From positions 96,725 through 160,724 of the forward strand of contig NZ_OBQD01000014.1 in NCBI RefSeq assembly GCF_900220975.1: a stretch of DNA of 64,000 bases, given 5' to 3'. Positions 1 to 8,922 of this stretch are shown here, in pieces. The stretch is from Rhizobium subbaraonis. Lineage in GTDB: Bacteria > Pseudomonadota > Alphaproteobacteria > Rhizobiales > Rhizobiaceae. Every line of letters begins with the position of its first letter. Position 1 is the first letter of the stretch. The notes beneath the pieces are model-generated. The model was not told the DNA's origin, searched no databases, and saw nothing but the letters and a program-made list of their open reading frames with translations. The position numbers and the translations under genes were made by a program.

Positions 1-1610
1 TCGTACACGGCTGCGCTGAACAAGGCCGGGAACTCGTCGGGGCGGTACTTCACGCCGACCTCGACCTGCTCCCCGCGCTCCGGTTCAACACCGATCTCAG
101 GTGGCGCGACCGACTGCGCATAGCTGGCATATGTCGCGATCTGTTCCGTCACCTTGTAGGTGAGCCCCACCCGGCTGGTGAACTCGCTGTTATCGCCCTT
201 TGCGGGAGTGCCGGTGAGCCTGTTCGTCTGCGTCGTATCGATCCAGTCGTTGCGAAGTCCGACAGTGGCGATGAACCGCTCCGCGAAGGTCAGATCCTGC
301 TGGACGTAGATTGCCTTGGTGGTCTGATCGCTGCCGATACTGTCGATCAACGCGAGCGACGACGGCGCTCCGGTGTAGACCGGGTTGTTCCAGTCGATGC
401 CGGGCGCAGGTCCCCAGTAGGTGTCGTTGTCGGAGGATAGGTCATTGTACTCGACGCCCACCAGGCTGCGGCTCTCGACATTGTCGAAACTTGCCTCGTA
501 TTGCAGCCGCGCGTCGATGACGAAATTCCTGGCGGAATAGTCGTTGGCAAAGAAAGACCGGTCGGCGATCGTCGAACCGTCGGTCGGCGTGGCGGAAAGA
601 TAGGCGTAGCCGAAATCGGTCCTGGTGTCGCTGTAGCGCGCATTGGAGCTGAATGTCAGCCCCGAGCCGAAGTCGTGATCGAGCATGACGCTGACGGTAT
701 CCCGGTCGGTTCCGCGATAGTTGAAATCCGGCTCGCCAAAAAAGCGGCTTCTGTCGAAGTTCGTTCCGACCGGATGGCCGCCGCTGCCGGGAACGCCGTC
801 ACGGTCGAGGCGATCGTAGACGACGGTGAGACTGGTCGCATCGGTAGGCCGCCATGTCAGTCCCCCCATGAAGAACTTCTCGTCGTCCCGGGAATAATCG
901 TATTCCGCCTTGGCGTCCTTGAACTTGCCGGTGAAACGATAGGAGAGCGTATCGTCGCTGGTCAGGTTGTCACCGAAGTCGAAGCCGGTTTCGGCGCGGT
1001 CATAGGAGCCGCCGGTGGCGTAGACTTCGCCGAACTTCTCGCTCTTCGGCCGCTTGGTCACGTAGTTGACCGAGCCACCCGGATCGGACACGCCAAATAC
1101 GGTGGAATTCGCTCCCTTCAGCACTTCGATGCGCTCATAGGCATAGGGTTCTTCGCGCACGCCGCCGAAGGAGCTGCCCAGTGGCAGGCCGTCACGATAG
1201 GTGTAGGCGTCAAATCCGCGGATCGTGAAGAAGTCGTAGCGGTCGTCCGAGCCGTAAAAGTCCGCAGTGACGCCAGCGGTATACTGCAGGGCCTGCTCGA
1301 TTGTTTCCGCGCCGCGTTCCTGGATTTCCTTGGCCGTGATCACCGATATGGAAGCGGGCGTATCGAGGATGTCGGTCGGCAGCTTGCTGCCGCTCGACGT
1401 CGTGGTCGCGACGATGGACTTGGAATCGTCGTCTCCGTCTGCTCCCTCGACGGTGATCGTTTCGAGTACGGTGGCGTTATTGGACCTATTGGCTTCCTGG
1501 GCGTGAGAACCGGTCGGCGTCAAGGCGATTAGTGCCGTACCCAGAAGGAGCGCGTCGCGATAGCGCATGCGCGCCTGCCGCTGATGGCCGCCATTCGATT
1601 CGTTGCTCAT
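1..1610 (-). CDS. TonB-dependent siderophore receptor (partial, C-terminus outside window)
   Basis: Outer-membrane gated channel that imports a ferric siderophore using TonB energy. Translation from the ATG ending at 1610 gives a signal peptide (hydrophobic LLLGTALIALTPTGSHA, cleavage after SHA) and a plug domain from about residue 70 (DTPASISVITAKEIQERG, then the IRGFD segment and the ERIEVLKG and SVNYVTKRP plug motifs). After that come repeated amphipathic beta-strands of the barrel. About 536 codons are present; the last barrel strands and terminal aromatic residue lie beyond base 1. The gene is divergent from an Fe-siderophore ABC importer, the classical arrangement for receptor plus inner-membrane uptake. 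The family is clear, but the siderophore cannot be told from sequence. Iron control is expected, yet I could not identify a convincing Fur or RirA box by eye. Confidence 0.93.
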   Translation of the reverse strand, partial: MSNESNGGHQRQARMRYRDALLLGTALIALTPTGSHAQEANRSNNATVLETITVEGADGDDDSKSIVATTTSSGSKLPTDILDTPASISVITAKEIQERGAETIEQALQYTAGVTADFYGSDDRYDFFTIRGFDAYTYRDGLPLGSSFGGVREEPYAYERIEVLKGANSTVFGVSDPGGSVNYVTKRPKSEKFGEVYATGGSYDRAETGFDFGDNLTSDDTLSYRFTGKFKDAKAEYDYSRDDEKFFMGGLTWRPTDATSLTVVYDRLDRDGVPGSGGHPVGTNFDRSRFFGEPDFNYRGTDRDTVSVMLDHDFGSGLTFSSNARYSDTRTDFGYAYLSATPTDGSTIADRSFFANDYSARNFVIDARLQYEASFDNVESRSLVGVEYNDLSSDNDTYWGPAPGIDWNNPVYTGAPSSLALIDSIGSDQTTKAIYVQQDLTFAERFIATVGLRNDWIDTTQTNRLTGTPAKGDNSEFTSRVGLTYKVTEQIATYASYAQSVAPPEIGVEPERGEQVEVGVKYRPDEFPALFSAAVY

Positions 1611-1909
1611 GATCAATTCCCAGACATTGATGTTGCGGTTGCCGGCGCGACCGCACGGTTTTCTTGAAGATCAGGCCCGGGGCATGCCCGCGCATTGAGG
1701 GACCAGGCGTCGACATGAAGTAGACGACTGGAACCACCTTGACCGGCTGATAACTTGAGAAGCTTTGTCCGGTATTGTAATTTTCCGTGTCTTTGTAGGA
1801 AACCCCGGAAAGTTTGCCGCTCTGTGGCATCGTGCCTGGCCGCAGGCTTGACGGGACTTTTTGAACCTGAAACTGAAAGTCCACTTAAACCGGACTGAGA
1901 GCTTTGCCA
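1611..1909. promoter_or_regulatory. divergent promoter region of receptor and siderophore importer
   Basis: This stretch of about 300 bases lies between two divergent iron-uptake units and must hold both promoters. An AT-richer block near 1745-1800 is the likeliest promoter area. Iron-responsive control is inferred from the gene products only. Short ORFs here lack family features. Confidence 0.5.
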
Positions 1910-2920
1910 ATGCTGCGCATCTTTGGTTTTTCCCTACCACTGGCTGCGGTGTGGCTGACGATTGCGGCGGTCGGCTGCGCCTGGGCGGGCGAAGGCACGA
2001 CCTACCCGATCGTCATCAAGCATGCCCTGGGAACGACGACCATCGACAGGAAACCCGAGCGCGTCGCGACCGTCGCCTGGGCCAATCACGAGGTTCCGCT
2101 TGCGCTCGGGATCGTGCCCGTTGGTTTTGCCGCGGCCAATTTCGGCGACGACGACGGTGACGGGCTTCTCCCCTGGGTGTCGGAAAAGCTGGATGAACTG
2201 GGCGCGGGCAAGCCGGTCCTGTTCGACGAGGGGGACGGTATCGATTTCGAGGCGGTCGCCGCCACCAATCCCGATGTCATCCTCGCGTCCTACTCCGGCC
2301 TCAGCCAGGCCGACTATGACACGTTGAGTCAGATCGCGCCGGTTGTCGCCTATCCGCAATCTCCCTGGTCGACGGACTGGCGCGAGATGATCCGGCTGAA
2401 CAGCGCTGGTCTGGGCATGTCCGCAGAGGGCGAAGGGCTGATCGCACGCATCGAAGACGAGATCGCCCGCGCACTCTCCATGCATCCCGGATTAAAGGGA
2501 AAGTCGGCCATGTTCGTGACGCATCTCGACACGAACAACCTGAGCATCGTCAATTTCTACACGGCGAACGACACCCGCGTTAAGTTCTTTGCAGACCTTG
2601 GATTGCACGCGCCCAAGAGCGTCGTCGAAGCCACGACGCCCGGTCAGTTCGCGGCAGGTGTCAGCGCCGAGCGGGTCGACGCATTTGATGACGTCGACAT
2701 AGTCGTCACCTATGGCGGGCAGCCGCTGCTCGACGCCGTGCGCGCCGATCCGCTGCTTTCGAAGATGCCCGCCGTTGCCAGTGACGCCATCGTCATGCTC
2801 GGCCAGAATCCGGTAGGCACGGCCGCAAACCCGACGCCGCTTTCGATATCCTGGGTATTGAAGGACTACGTCGATCTGCTCGCCGCGGCGGCGGTAAAAG
2901 CGGCCGGAACGGCGAAATGA
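1910..2920 (+). CDS. Fe-siderophore ABC transporter substrate-binding protein (FecB/FhuD type)
   Basis: Periplasmic binding protein that delivers a ferric siderophore to the permease pair downstream. It has an N-terminal signal sequence (SLPLAAVWLTIAAVGCAWA) followed by the class III binding-protein pattern (YPIVIKHALGTTTIDRKPERV, then the central helix and a NPDVILASYSGL segment). Its 336 residues are normal for the family. A TTG two codons upstream (1904) is also possible; I prefer ATG 1910 because the GAGAG at 1896-1900 is then well spaced. The stop overlaps the permease ATG (ATGA at 2917), showing translational coupling. The siderophore is unknown. Confidence 0.9.
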   Translation: MLRIFGFSLPLAAVWLTIAAVGCAWAGEGTTYPIVIKHALGTTTIDRKPERVATVAWANHEVPLALGIVPVGFAAANFGDDDGDGLLPWVSEKLDELGAGKPVLFDEGDGIDFEAVAATNPDVILASYSGLSQADYDTLSQIAPVVAYPQSPWSTDWREMIRLNSAGLGMSAEGEGLIARIEDEIARALSMHPGLKGKSAMFVTHLDTNNLSIVNFYTANDTRVKFFADLGLHAPKSVVEATTPGQFAAGVSAERVDAFDDVDIVVTYGGQPLLDAVRADPLLSKMPAVASDAIVMLGQNPVGTAANPTPLSISWVLKDYVDLLAAAAVKAAGTAK

Positions 2921-3948
2921 TCTCCGAAAGCATAGGCGGGGCCGTCGCCCCGCGAGCGGGTGGGAACAGGATGCTGTGGCTGGCGGTCGTTGCCGCGGTA
3001 CTTGTCCTGCTCTGCATCCTCTCCGTGGCGATCGGAACGCGGGAGGTCGCCTGGGCCGACATTGTCGCTGCGATCGGTGGCCGGGAAGATACCATCGCGC
3101 AAGCCGCCGTCGCGATGCGGATCCCGCGGACGCTGCTGGCGCTTCTTGCGGGCGCGGCCCTCGGCCTGGCCGGAGCGATCATGCAGGGTGTTACGCGCAA
3201 TCCTCTCGCCGATCCGGGTATCCTCGGCGTCAACATGGGTGCGTCGCTGGCGGTGGTTGTCGGGGTGGCCTGGTTCAACATCGCCTCGGCCGACGCCTAT
3301 ATCTTTGCAGCCGTTCTGGGAGCCGGCGCTTCGGCGGTCTTCGTCTACGCCATCGGTTCGCTGGGACGAGGCGGAGCCACGCCCTTGAAGCTGGCGCTTG
3401 CTGGGGCAGCCACCTCGGTCGCGTTCTCTTCCCTGGTCATCGCCCTGGTGCTGCCACGCAACGACATTGCAGGCGGTATCCGCGCCTGGCAGATCGGCGG
3501 CGTGGGCGGCGCGACCTTCGAGCGCATGTCCCACGTGCTGCCGTTTCTTGTCGCGGGCTTCATCATCAGCCTGCTCTCGGCGCGGAAACTGAATTCGCTG
3601 GCCCTGGGCGACGACCTTGCCGCCGGTCTCGGCGAACGCGTCGCGCTGGCCCGGGCGTTCGCCGCCTTCGGCGCGATCCTGCTGTGCGGCGCCACGACGG
3701 CCGTCTGCGGGCCGATCGGCTTTCTCGGGCTGGTAGTCCCGCATCTGTGCCGGTTGCTGGTGGGGGTCGATCACCGCTGGCTGCTGCCGTTTTCAGCAGT
3801 GGCGGGTGCCTGTCTGCTTCTCGGCGCCGACATCGTCGGGCGGATCATCGCCCGTCCGGCGGAGCTGGACGTGGGCATCGTGACGGCGTTCGTCGGTGCG
3901 CCGTTCTTCATCTGGGTCGTCCGGCGGCAGCGGGTTCGGGAGCTGTGA
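2917..3948 (+). CDS. FecCD-family ABC permease, first subunit
   Basis: Inner-membrane permease of the BtuC/FecCD/FhuB family, 343 residues with about ten hydrophobic helices. Typical signatures are present: RIPRTLLALLAGAALGLAGAIMQGVTRNPLADPGILG in the first third and GPIGFLGLVVPHLCRLLVG-type sequence in the last third, where the family contacts the ATPase. Overlaps the binding-protein stop by 4 bp and is followed after 2 bp by the second permease. With 3951-4985 it would form the heterodimeric channel for the ferric siderophore. Confidence 0.92.
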   Translation: MISESIGGAVAPRAGGNRMLWLAVVAAVLVLLCILSVAIGTREVAWADIVAAIGGREDTIAQAAVAMRIPRTLLALLAGAALGLAGAIMQGVTRNPLADPGILGVNMGASLAVVVGVAWFNIASADAYIFAAVLGAGASAVFVYAIGSLGRGGATPLKLALAGAATSVAFSSLVIALVLPRNDIAGGIRAWQIGGVGGATFERMSHVLPFLVAGFIISLLSARKLNSLALGDDLAAGLGERVALARAFAAFGAILLCGATTAVCGPIGFLGLVVPHLCRLLVGVDHRWLLPFSAVAGACLLLGADIVGRIIARPAELDVGIVTAFVGAPFFIWVVRRQRVREL

Positions 3949-3950
3949 CG

Positions 3951-4985
3951 ATGCTATCCCCGATCGTAGAGGCGCTCACCGAGGGCCGCAACCGCCGCGT
4001 TCGACGCTACAGGTTCGCGATTGCGGTGCTTCTGACCCTTGTGGCGGCATTGTTCATCCTGACGCTTTCGCTGGGACAGTCCTTCACGCCTCCTTCGGAC
4101 GTCATTCGCGTGCTGCTCGGCAAGGACGTGCCGGGGGCGAGCTTCACTGTCGGGCAATTGCGGTTGCCGCGTGCCCTGCTCGCGATCCTGGCGGGTCTGA
4201 GCTTCGGCCTCGGCGGCGTCGCCTTCCAGATCATGCTGCGCAATCCGCTGGCAAGCCCCGACATCATCGGCATCAGTCTGGGCGCGAGTGCCGCCGCCGT
4301 CTTTGCCATCGTCGTTCTGCAGCTGAAGGGGCCAGTCGTCCCGGTCTTTGCCGTGTTGGCCGGCCTTGGTGTGGCGCTTCTGGTGTATGGGCTGTCGTAT
4401 CGCAACGGGGTCGCCGGAACCCGGCTCATTCTGATCGGCATCGGCGTGTCGGCCATGCTGGAGAGCTTCATCGCCTACATTCTGTCGACCGCCCCTGCCT
4501 GGAGCCTGCAGGAGGCGATGCGCTGGCTGACGGGCAGCGTCAACGGCGCGCAGCTCGGGCAGGCGCTTCCGCTTGTTCTGGCGTTGGCCGTCTTCGGGGG
4601 GCTGCTGCTTTCCCGCATGCGCGACCTGGAGGCCCTCAGGCTCGGCGAGGACACGGCGGCCGCTCTTGGCGTTCCGGTCGCCAGAACGCGCGTCCTGATT
4701 ATCGTTGCCGCTGTGGGGATGATCGCCAGCGCGACGGCGATAACCGGGCCGATCGCCTTCGTCGCGTTCCTGTCCGGGCCGATCGCCGCCCGTATCGTCG
4801 GGAGCAACGGATCGCTTCTCATTCCGTCGGCATTGATCGGCGCCACACTCGTGCTGGCGGGCGACTATTGCGGACAGTTCCTGCTGCCCGGCCGCTATCC
4901 GGTGGGCGTCATTACCGGCGCGCTCGGGGCGCCCTACCTGATTTTCCTGATCGTGCGCGTCAACCGCGCCGGAGGCTCGCTATGA
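3951..4985 (+). CDS. FecCD-family ABC permease, second subunit
   Basis: Second FecCD-type permease, 344 residues, partner of the preceding gene. Visible family signatures are QLRLPRALLAILAGLSFGLGG, IMLRNPLASPDIIGIS and the GPIAFVAFLSGPIAARIVG segment near the C-terminus. The start is the ATG at 3951, two bases after the previous stop; a much longer reading upstream in the same frame is only an out-of-frame run through the first permease. The stop overlaps the ATPase start. The product sits in the inner membrane and completes the translocation path. Confidence 0.92.
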   Translation: MLSPIVEALTEGRNRRVRRYRFAIAVLLTLVAALFILTLSLGQSFTPPSDVIRVLLGKDVPGASFTVGQLRLPRALLAILAGLSFGLGGVAFQIMLRNPLASPDIIGISLGASAAAVFAIVVLQLKGPVVPVFAVLAGLGVALLVYGLSYRNGVAGTRLILIGIGVSAMLESFIAYILSTAPAWSLQEAMRWLTGSVNGAQLGQALPLVLALAVFGGLLLSRMRDLEALRLGEDTAAALGVPVARTRVLIIVAAVGMIASATAITGPIAFVAFLSGPIAARIVGSNGSLLIPSALIGATLVLAGDYCGQFLLPGRYPVGVITGALGAPYLIFLIVRVNRAGGSL

Positions 4986-5782
4986 CCATACGCACGCTTA
5001 CCGCACATGAGCTGTCGGCAGGCTACGGCGACAGCGTTGTTCTGGAAGGGCTGGACCTCGCCGTTCCGCCCGGCGGGATTACCGTGATCGTCGGTGCCAA
5101 TGCCTGCGGCAAGTCTACGTTGCTGCGGACGATGTCGCGCCTGATCTCCCCGAAGAAAGGGCACGTGCTTCTCGACGGCAAGTCGATCCACCGGACCCCG
5201 CCGCGCGAACTTGCGCGAACGCTCGGCCTTCTGCCCCAATCTCCGATCGCTCCGGAAGGCATATCGGTGGCCGACCTTGTCAGCCGCGGAAGGCATCCCC
5301 ATCAGGCGATGTTTTCGCGCTGGACGCGCAAGGATGACGAGGCCGTGGCGGCTGCGCTCGAGGCGACGAAAACCGTAGAGCTGGCGGAAAGGCCGGTGGA
5401 CGAACTTTCCGGCGGACAACGTCAGCGGGTCTGGATCGCCATGGCGCTTGCGCAGCAGACGGAAGTGCTTCTGCTCGACGAGCCGACCACGTTCCTGGAC
5501 ATCAGCCACCAGGTCGAGGTGCTGGACCTGCTGACAGATCTCAACCAGTCGCGCGGAACCACCATCGTGATGGTCCTGCACGATCTCAACCTGGCGGCGC
5601 GCTATGCCGACTTTCTCGTCGCAATGGCGGATGGACGTCTGCACACCTGCGGAAAACCCGAAGACGTGCTGACCGAACAAATCGTGCGCAAAGTCTTCGG
5701 CCTGGAGAGCCGCATCATCATAGACCCGACTTCCGGTCGGCCGATCATGCTGCCGATTGGCCGGCACCGGATGGCAGATTGA
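4982..5782 (+). CDS. Fe-siderophore ABC transporter ATP-binding protein (FecE/FhuC type)
   Basis: Cytoplasmic ATPase that powers the siderophore importer. The 266 residues contain Walker A (GANACGKST), the Q-loop, the signature LSGGQRQRVWIA, Walker B (VLLLDEPTTFLD) and the switch His (MVLHDLN). ATG 4982 overlaps the permease stop. It is the last gene of the four-gene unit; no T-run terminator follows on the plus strand. Confidence 0.93.
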   Translation: MTIRTLTAHELSAGYGDSVVLEGLDLAVPPGGITVIVGANACGKSTLLRTMSRLISPKKGHVLLDGKSIHRTPPRELARTLGLLPQSPIAPEGISVADLVSRGRHPHQAMFSRWTRKDDEAVAAALEATKTVELAERPVDELSGGQRQRVWIAMALAQQTEVLLLDEPTTFLDISHQVEVLDLLTDLNQSRGTTIVMVLHDLNLAARYADFLVAMADGRLHTCGKPEDVLTEQIVRKVFGLESRIIIDPTSGRPIMLPIGRHRMAD

Positions 5783-6127
5783 TGCCTCCCACGGTCGTCA
5801 GGTGCGGAACACCCCTCGCCGGCCAGATCAAGATTGAGGCAAAAAAAATGGGCCATCGGAAAACCGAGGCCCATAAAGTGTGAAGGTCAAAAACCTCCAG
5901 AGGGGAACAGCTGCTGCGGCGGCACTGGGAGGAAAACCGCCATGTGCATCAGCTGCAGGCACTATGATCGTTTTTTGACCAGATGGAAAACATTTTTTGT
6001 GCAATGCAGCTATGCGGCCTCTGCGTTGCTCGAGATTGTTCGGCCGGGGCCGGAACGAACGCGGCAGAGATGCCGCGTACGATTCCAGTAAGGGCTTAAC
6101 CGCTCGATGAAGGCGACGGTCTCGGGA
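5783..6127. other. intergenic region between convergent units
   Basis: No credible gene. It separates the end of the siderophore operon from the end of the minus-strand hydrolase unit. The only clear element is the hairpin at 5848-5874. A plus-strand ORF of 85 codons here (5834-6091) starts inside that hairpin and has no recognisable family. Confidence 0.6.
5841..5874 (-). terminator. rho-independent terminator (minus-strand reading)
   Basis: Inverted repeat ATGGGCC (5848-5854) with GGCCCAT (5868-5874), extended by TCGG/CCGA around an AAAA loop. On the minus strand the stem is followed directly by a run of eight T (complement of 5841-5848), the standard intrinsic terminator layout. It fits read-through from the hydrolase unit ending at 6128, and may also stop the plus-strand siderophore operon as a bare hairpin. 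Confidence 0.7.
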
Positions 6128-6814
6128 TTATTTCGCGGGGTTCGGACCGACCCGCTTACCGTGGGTGACGCGCTCGGCAGCCTTGTGAACCATGGTGTAG
6201 GCGTAGTCGATGCCCATGCCGTAGGCGCCCGAATGCTCCTTCACGAGCGAAGTGACCGCATCGTAGGTTTCACGGCGGGCCCAGTCGCGCTGCCATTCGA
6301 GCAGGACCTGCTGCCAGGTGACCGGGATGACCCCGGCCTGGACCATGCGGTCCATGGCATACTTGTGTGCGTCGACAGAGGTGCCGCCGGAGGCGTCCGC
6401 CACCATGTAGATTTCGTAATCGGTATCGTTCAGGCAAGAGAGTGCGAAGGTGGTGTTGCACACTTCGGTCCAAAGGCCGGACACGACCACCTTCTTGCGA
6501 CCGTTGGCGGCATTGCGGGCAAGGGCATCGCGCACATTCTGGTCGTCCCAGGAGTTCATCGAGGTGCGCTCGAGAATGTCGTTTTCCGGGAAGACGGCCA
6601 GCAGTTCCGGATAGGTATGGCCGGAGAAGGATTCAGTCTCCACTGTCGTGATCGTCGTCGGGATGTCGAAGATCCTCGCAGCCTTCCCAAGCCCCACGAC
6701 ATTGTTCTTCAGTGCCTGACGGTCGATCGACTGTACGCCGAACGCCATTTGCGGCTGCTGGTCGATGAAGATGAGCTGGCTGTTTGCGGGTGTCAGGACT
6801 TCGAGCTTGGACAT
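6128..6814 (-). CDS. isochorismatase-family cysteine hydrolase (YcaC-like)
   Basis: Cytosolic alpha/beta hydrolase of the isochorismatase/nicotinamidase superfamily, 228 residues. Visible features are the catalytic Asp18 (LIFIDQQ) and the nucleophile Cys119 (SGLWTEVCN). The position of the usual catalytic Lys seems to hold Arg83 (ERTSMNSW), judged by eye. The family hydrolyses amides or enol ethers; YcaC-like members have no settled substrate. It follows the dioxygenase gene after 110 bp on the same strand, so the two are probably co-transcribed and perhaps act on one aromatic or quinone-type compound. Start ATG 6814. Confidence 0.85.
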   Translation of the reverse strand: MSKLEVLTPANSQLIFIDQQPQMAFGVQSIDRQALKNNVVGLGKAARIFDIPTTITTVETESFSGHTYPELLAVFPENDILERTSMNSWDDQNVRDALARNAANGRKKVVVSGLWTEVCNTTFALSCLNDTDYEIYMVADASGGTSVDAHKYAMDRMVQAGVIPVTWQQVLLEWQRDWARRETYDAVTSLVKEHSGAYGMGIDYAYTMVHKAAERVTHGKRVGPNPAK

Positions 6815-6924
6815 TTGCTTTCTCCTCTGGAGCGGGCTGTCGCAGGAGCGACGATTTCAGTGGCGGGGGATGGGCCGGCTGCCGAACTCGTCGGCAGCCA
6901 TCGATAATACATGGAAGAGCGGGA

Positions 6925-7857
6925 TCAGGCGGCCAGCGGTGTAAGGTGTGCCTCGATCCTTTCGCGGTAGGGCTCGTAGCGGGTCGGCAGCTTCAGGGCT
7001 TCGCCGAGGTGGGCCGTATCCTCGTCCCGGTTGAAACCGGGCTCGTTGGTGGCGATTTCGAACAGCACGCCGCCCGGTGTCCGGAAGTAGATCGCCCAGA
7101 AATAGTCGCGGTCGATCACCGGCGTCACCTGGTATCCCGTGTCCATCAGCGCCTTGCGGACCGCAAGCTGGGCTGCGCGATCGTCGACCGCAAAGGCGAT
7201 GTGGTGCACCGAGCCCGCGCCCTGCCGTGCATAGGAGGTCTGCGACAGCGCCTCGAGGTCGATGGCATCGGCACCATTGCCCCCCGGGATGATGAAGCGC
7301 GTCACATTGCCTTCGCTTTCAGCCTTCTGGTAACCCATGAAGCCGAGCAGCTCGGCGGTGGCGTCGGCCTCGTGCAGCCGCAGCCTTGCACCCGAGAAGC
7401 CGCGGATCGCCGTTTCGTCCTGAATGCCGGCGCCGGTCCAGGGCTTGCGGAGGTCGCCCTCCGTTTCGATCAGGGCCAGGCCCTCGCCGTCCGGCCCGTC
7501 GAAGCGAAGCCTGCGAGCACCGAAGGTCGTATCTTCCTGGAGGCCCTTGACGCCCTGGGCGATCAGCCGCTCCTTCCAGAAGGGCAGAGAACCTGACGGA
7601 ATGGAGAACTGGGTTTCGCCGACTTCGCCTACGCCTGCGCGACCGCGCATGATGTCCGGGAAGGGGAAGTAGGTCATGACGGTGCCGGCCGAACCGTTTT
7701 CATCGCCGTAATAGAGGTGATAGACGCTCGGTTCGTCGAAGTTCACCGTCTTCTTCACCCGGCGCAGGCCGAGCGTATCGGTAAAGAAGGTGTTGTTCTT
7801 TGCTGCATCGGCAGCCAGGGAGGTGACGTGATGGAGGCCCTTGATTTCGGTGATCAT
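6925..7857 (-). CDS. VOC-family ring-cleaving dioxygenase (MhqO/LinE-like)
   Basis: Metal-dependent extradiol-type dioxygenase made of two vicinal-oxygen-chelate modules, 310 residues. Family markers are ITEIKGLHHVTSLA at the N-terminus, DTLGLRRVKKTVNFD, the second-module VHHIAFAVDD and the late metal ligand in GGVLFEIATNEPGF. Homologues act on hydroquinones or catechol-like compounds and often take part in quinone stress. ATG 7857 is chosen because AGAAAGG lies just upstream; longer reading frames toward 8190 run into the divergent LysR gene. Its promoter overlaps the AATTGYRAT repeats shared with the LysR gene. Confidence 0.87.
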   Translation of the reverse strand: MITEIKGLHHVTSLAADAAKNNTFFTDTLGLRRVKKTVNFDEPSVYHLYYGDENGSAGTVMTYFPFPDIMRGRAGVGEVGETQFSIPSGSLPFWKERLIAQGVKGLQEDTTFGARRLRFDGPDGEGLALIETEGDLRKPWTGAGIQDETAIRGFSGARLRLHEADATAELLGFMGYQKAESEGNVTRFIIPGGNGADAIDLEALSQTSYARQGAGSVHHIAFAVDDRAAQLAVRKALMDTGYQVTPVIDRDYFWAIYFRTPGGVLFEIATNEPGFNRDEDTAHLGEALKLPTRYEPYRERIEAHLTPLAA

Positions 7858-7926
7858 GGTCTTGCCTTTCTGCATCGTTGTTTGTCTTTCGATGGGGGCA
7901 TACTCGTCCGATTTGACCCTGGCGTG

Positions 7927-7958
7927 AATTGCAATAATAATTGTGATTGAATTGCGAT
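7927..7958 (+). repeat. three AATTGYRAT direct repeats in divergent promoter
   Basis: AATTGCAAT (7927-7935), AATTGTGAT (7939-7947) and AATTGCGAT (7950-7958) lie in tandem with 12- and 11-base spacing, about one helical turn. They sit between the dioxygenase start (7857) and the LysR start (7974). That placement suits binding by the LysR protein on one DNA face, controlling both genes. Binding itself is inference. Confidence 0.6.
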
Positions 7959-7973
7959 TTATGGAATAATCAG

Positions 7974-8873
7974 ATGAACGACTACAAGGCTTTGCGTACC
8001 TTCCTGCTGGCAGCGGAAAAGCGGAATTTTGCCCAGGTGGCCCGGGAGCTCGACATGACGCCGGCGGCGGTGACGCGGGCAATCGCGGCACTTGAGGAGG
8101 ATCTCGGCGTTCAGCTGTTCGTGCGCACGACGCGCCAGGTCTCGCTGACGACGGACGGCGCGGTCTTCGCCGCGCAGATCCAGCCGGCACTGCAGGCCCT
8201 GGAAAACGCGCGCAAAGAGGTGGTGAACGCCAACAAGGCCGACCAGGGTCGCCTGCGGATCAGCGCACCGACATGGTTCGGCACCACCATCCTGCCGCCG
8301 ATCCTCTCCGGCTTCCGGGAGCGCTACCCGAAGATCAACTTCGAGGTCTCGCTTGCGGACGGCTTCGTCAACATCCTCGAGGACGATTACGACCTCGCCA
8401 TCCGTATATCCTCGGCACCTTCCGACAAATTCACGATCTGGAGAAAGATAAGCCCCGTTGTGCGCATTCTCGTCGCGGCACCGGGAAGCCGCTTTGCCGC
8501 GCTTCAGCACCCGAACGAGCTGGCGCCGGACGAATGCCTTGCCTATAGCGGGGAGAGCCGGCGCGAGACCTGGAACCTCTCGGACGGCAATGCCAGCGTG
8601 ACGATTTCCGCCGGCCGCGCCTTCAGCGCCAATAGCGGCGACATCCTTGCCGATATGGCGGCGGACGGAGCGGGCGTGGCAATGCTGCCGAAGTTTCACG
8701 TCGCCGAGCACCTGCGGACCGGACGGCTGGTGCATGTGCTGCCGTCATGGTCGCCGCCCGTCCTCTGGCTGACCCTCTACTACCCGCCCTACCAGGCGCT
8801 GCCGCCACGCATCGCCGCATTCTCGAAGTTTTTCGAGAGCCAGATTCCAGCCTTCATGGTAACGCTCGAATAG
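7974..8873 (+). CDS. LysR-family transcriptional regulator
   Basis: 299-residue regulator with an N-terminal winged helix-turn-helix (ALRTFLLAAEKRNFAQVARELDMTPAAVTRAIAALEEDLGVQLFVRTTR) and a C-terminal periplasmic-binding-like effector domain (GRLRISAPTWFG onward). It resembles the AaeR/DmlR branch, in which such genes sit next to the genes they control. It is divergent from the dioxygenase/hydrolase pair, which is the expected target. ATG 7974 gives the standard LysR start; a TTG at 7947 would lengthen it by nine codons and overlap the repeats. Confidence 0.9.
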   Translation: MNDYKALRTFLLAAEKRNFAQVARELDMTPAAVTRAIAALEEDLGVQLFVRTTRQVSLTTDGAVFAAQIQPALQALENARKEVVNANKADQGRLRISAPTWFGTTILPPILSGFRERYPKINFEVSLADGFVNILEDDYDLAIRISSAPSDKFTIWRKISPVVRILVAAPGSRFAALQHPNELAPDECLAYSGESRRETWNLSDGNASVTISAGRAFSANSGDILADMAADGAGVAMLPKFHVAEHLRTGRLVHVLPSWSPPVLWLTLYYPPYQALPPRIAAFSKFFESQIPAFMVTLE

Positions 8874-8922
8874 GCGATCGTCCCGCGCCCCCGGCTTCGA
8901 ATGCCATCCCTCCCCGCCTATC

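Noticed and set aside
2976..3950. Upstream extension of the second FecCD permease frame
   Set aside because: It is the out-of-frame reading of the first permease; the true start at 3951 is preceded by the previous stop and gives the family N-terminus.
5834..6091. Plus-strand ORF of 85 codons
   Set aside because: It starts within a terminator hairpin, has no family features and is in a convergent gap.
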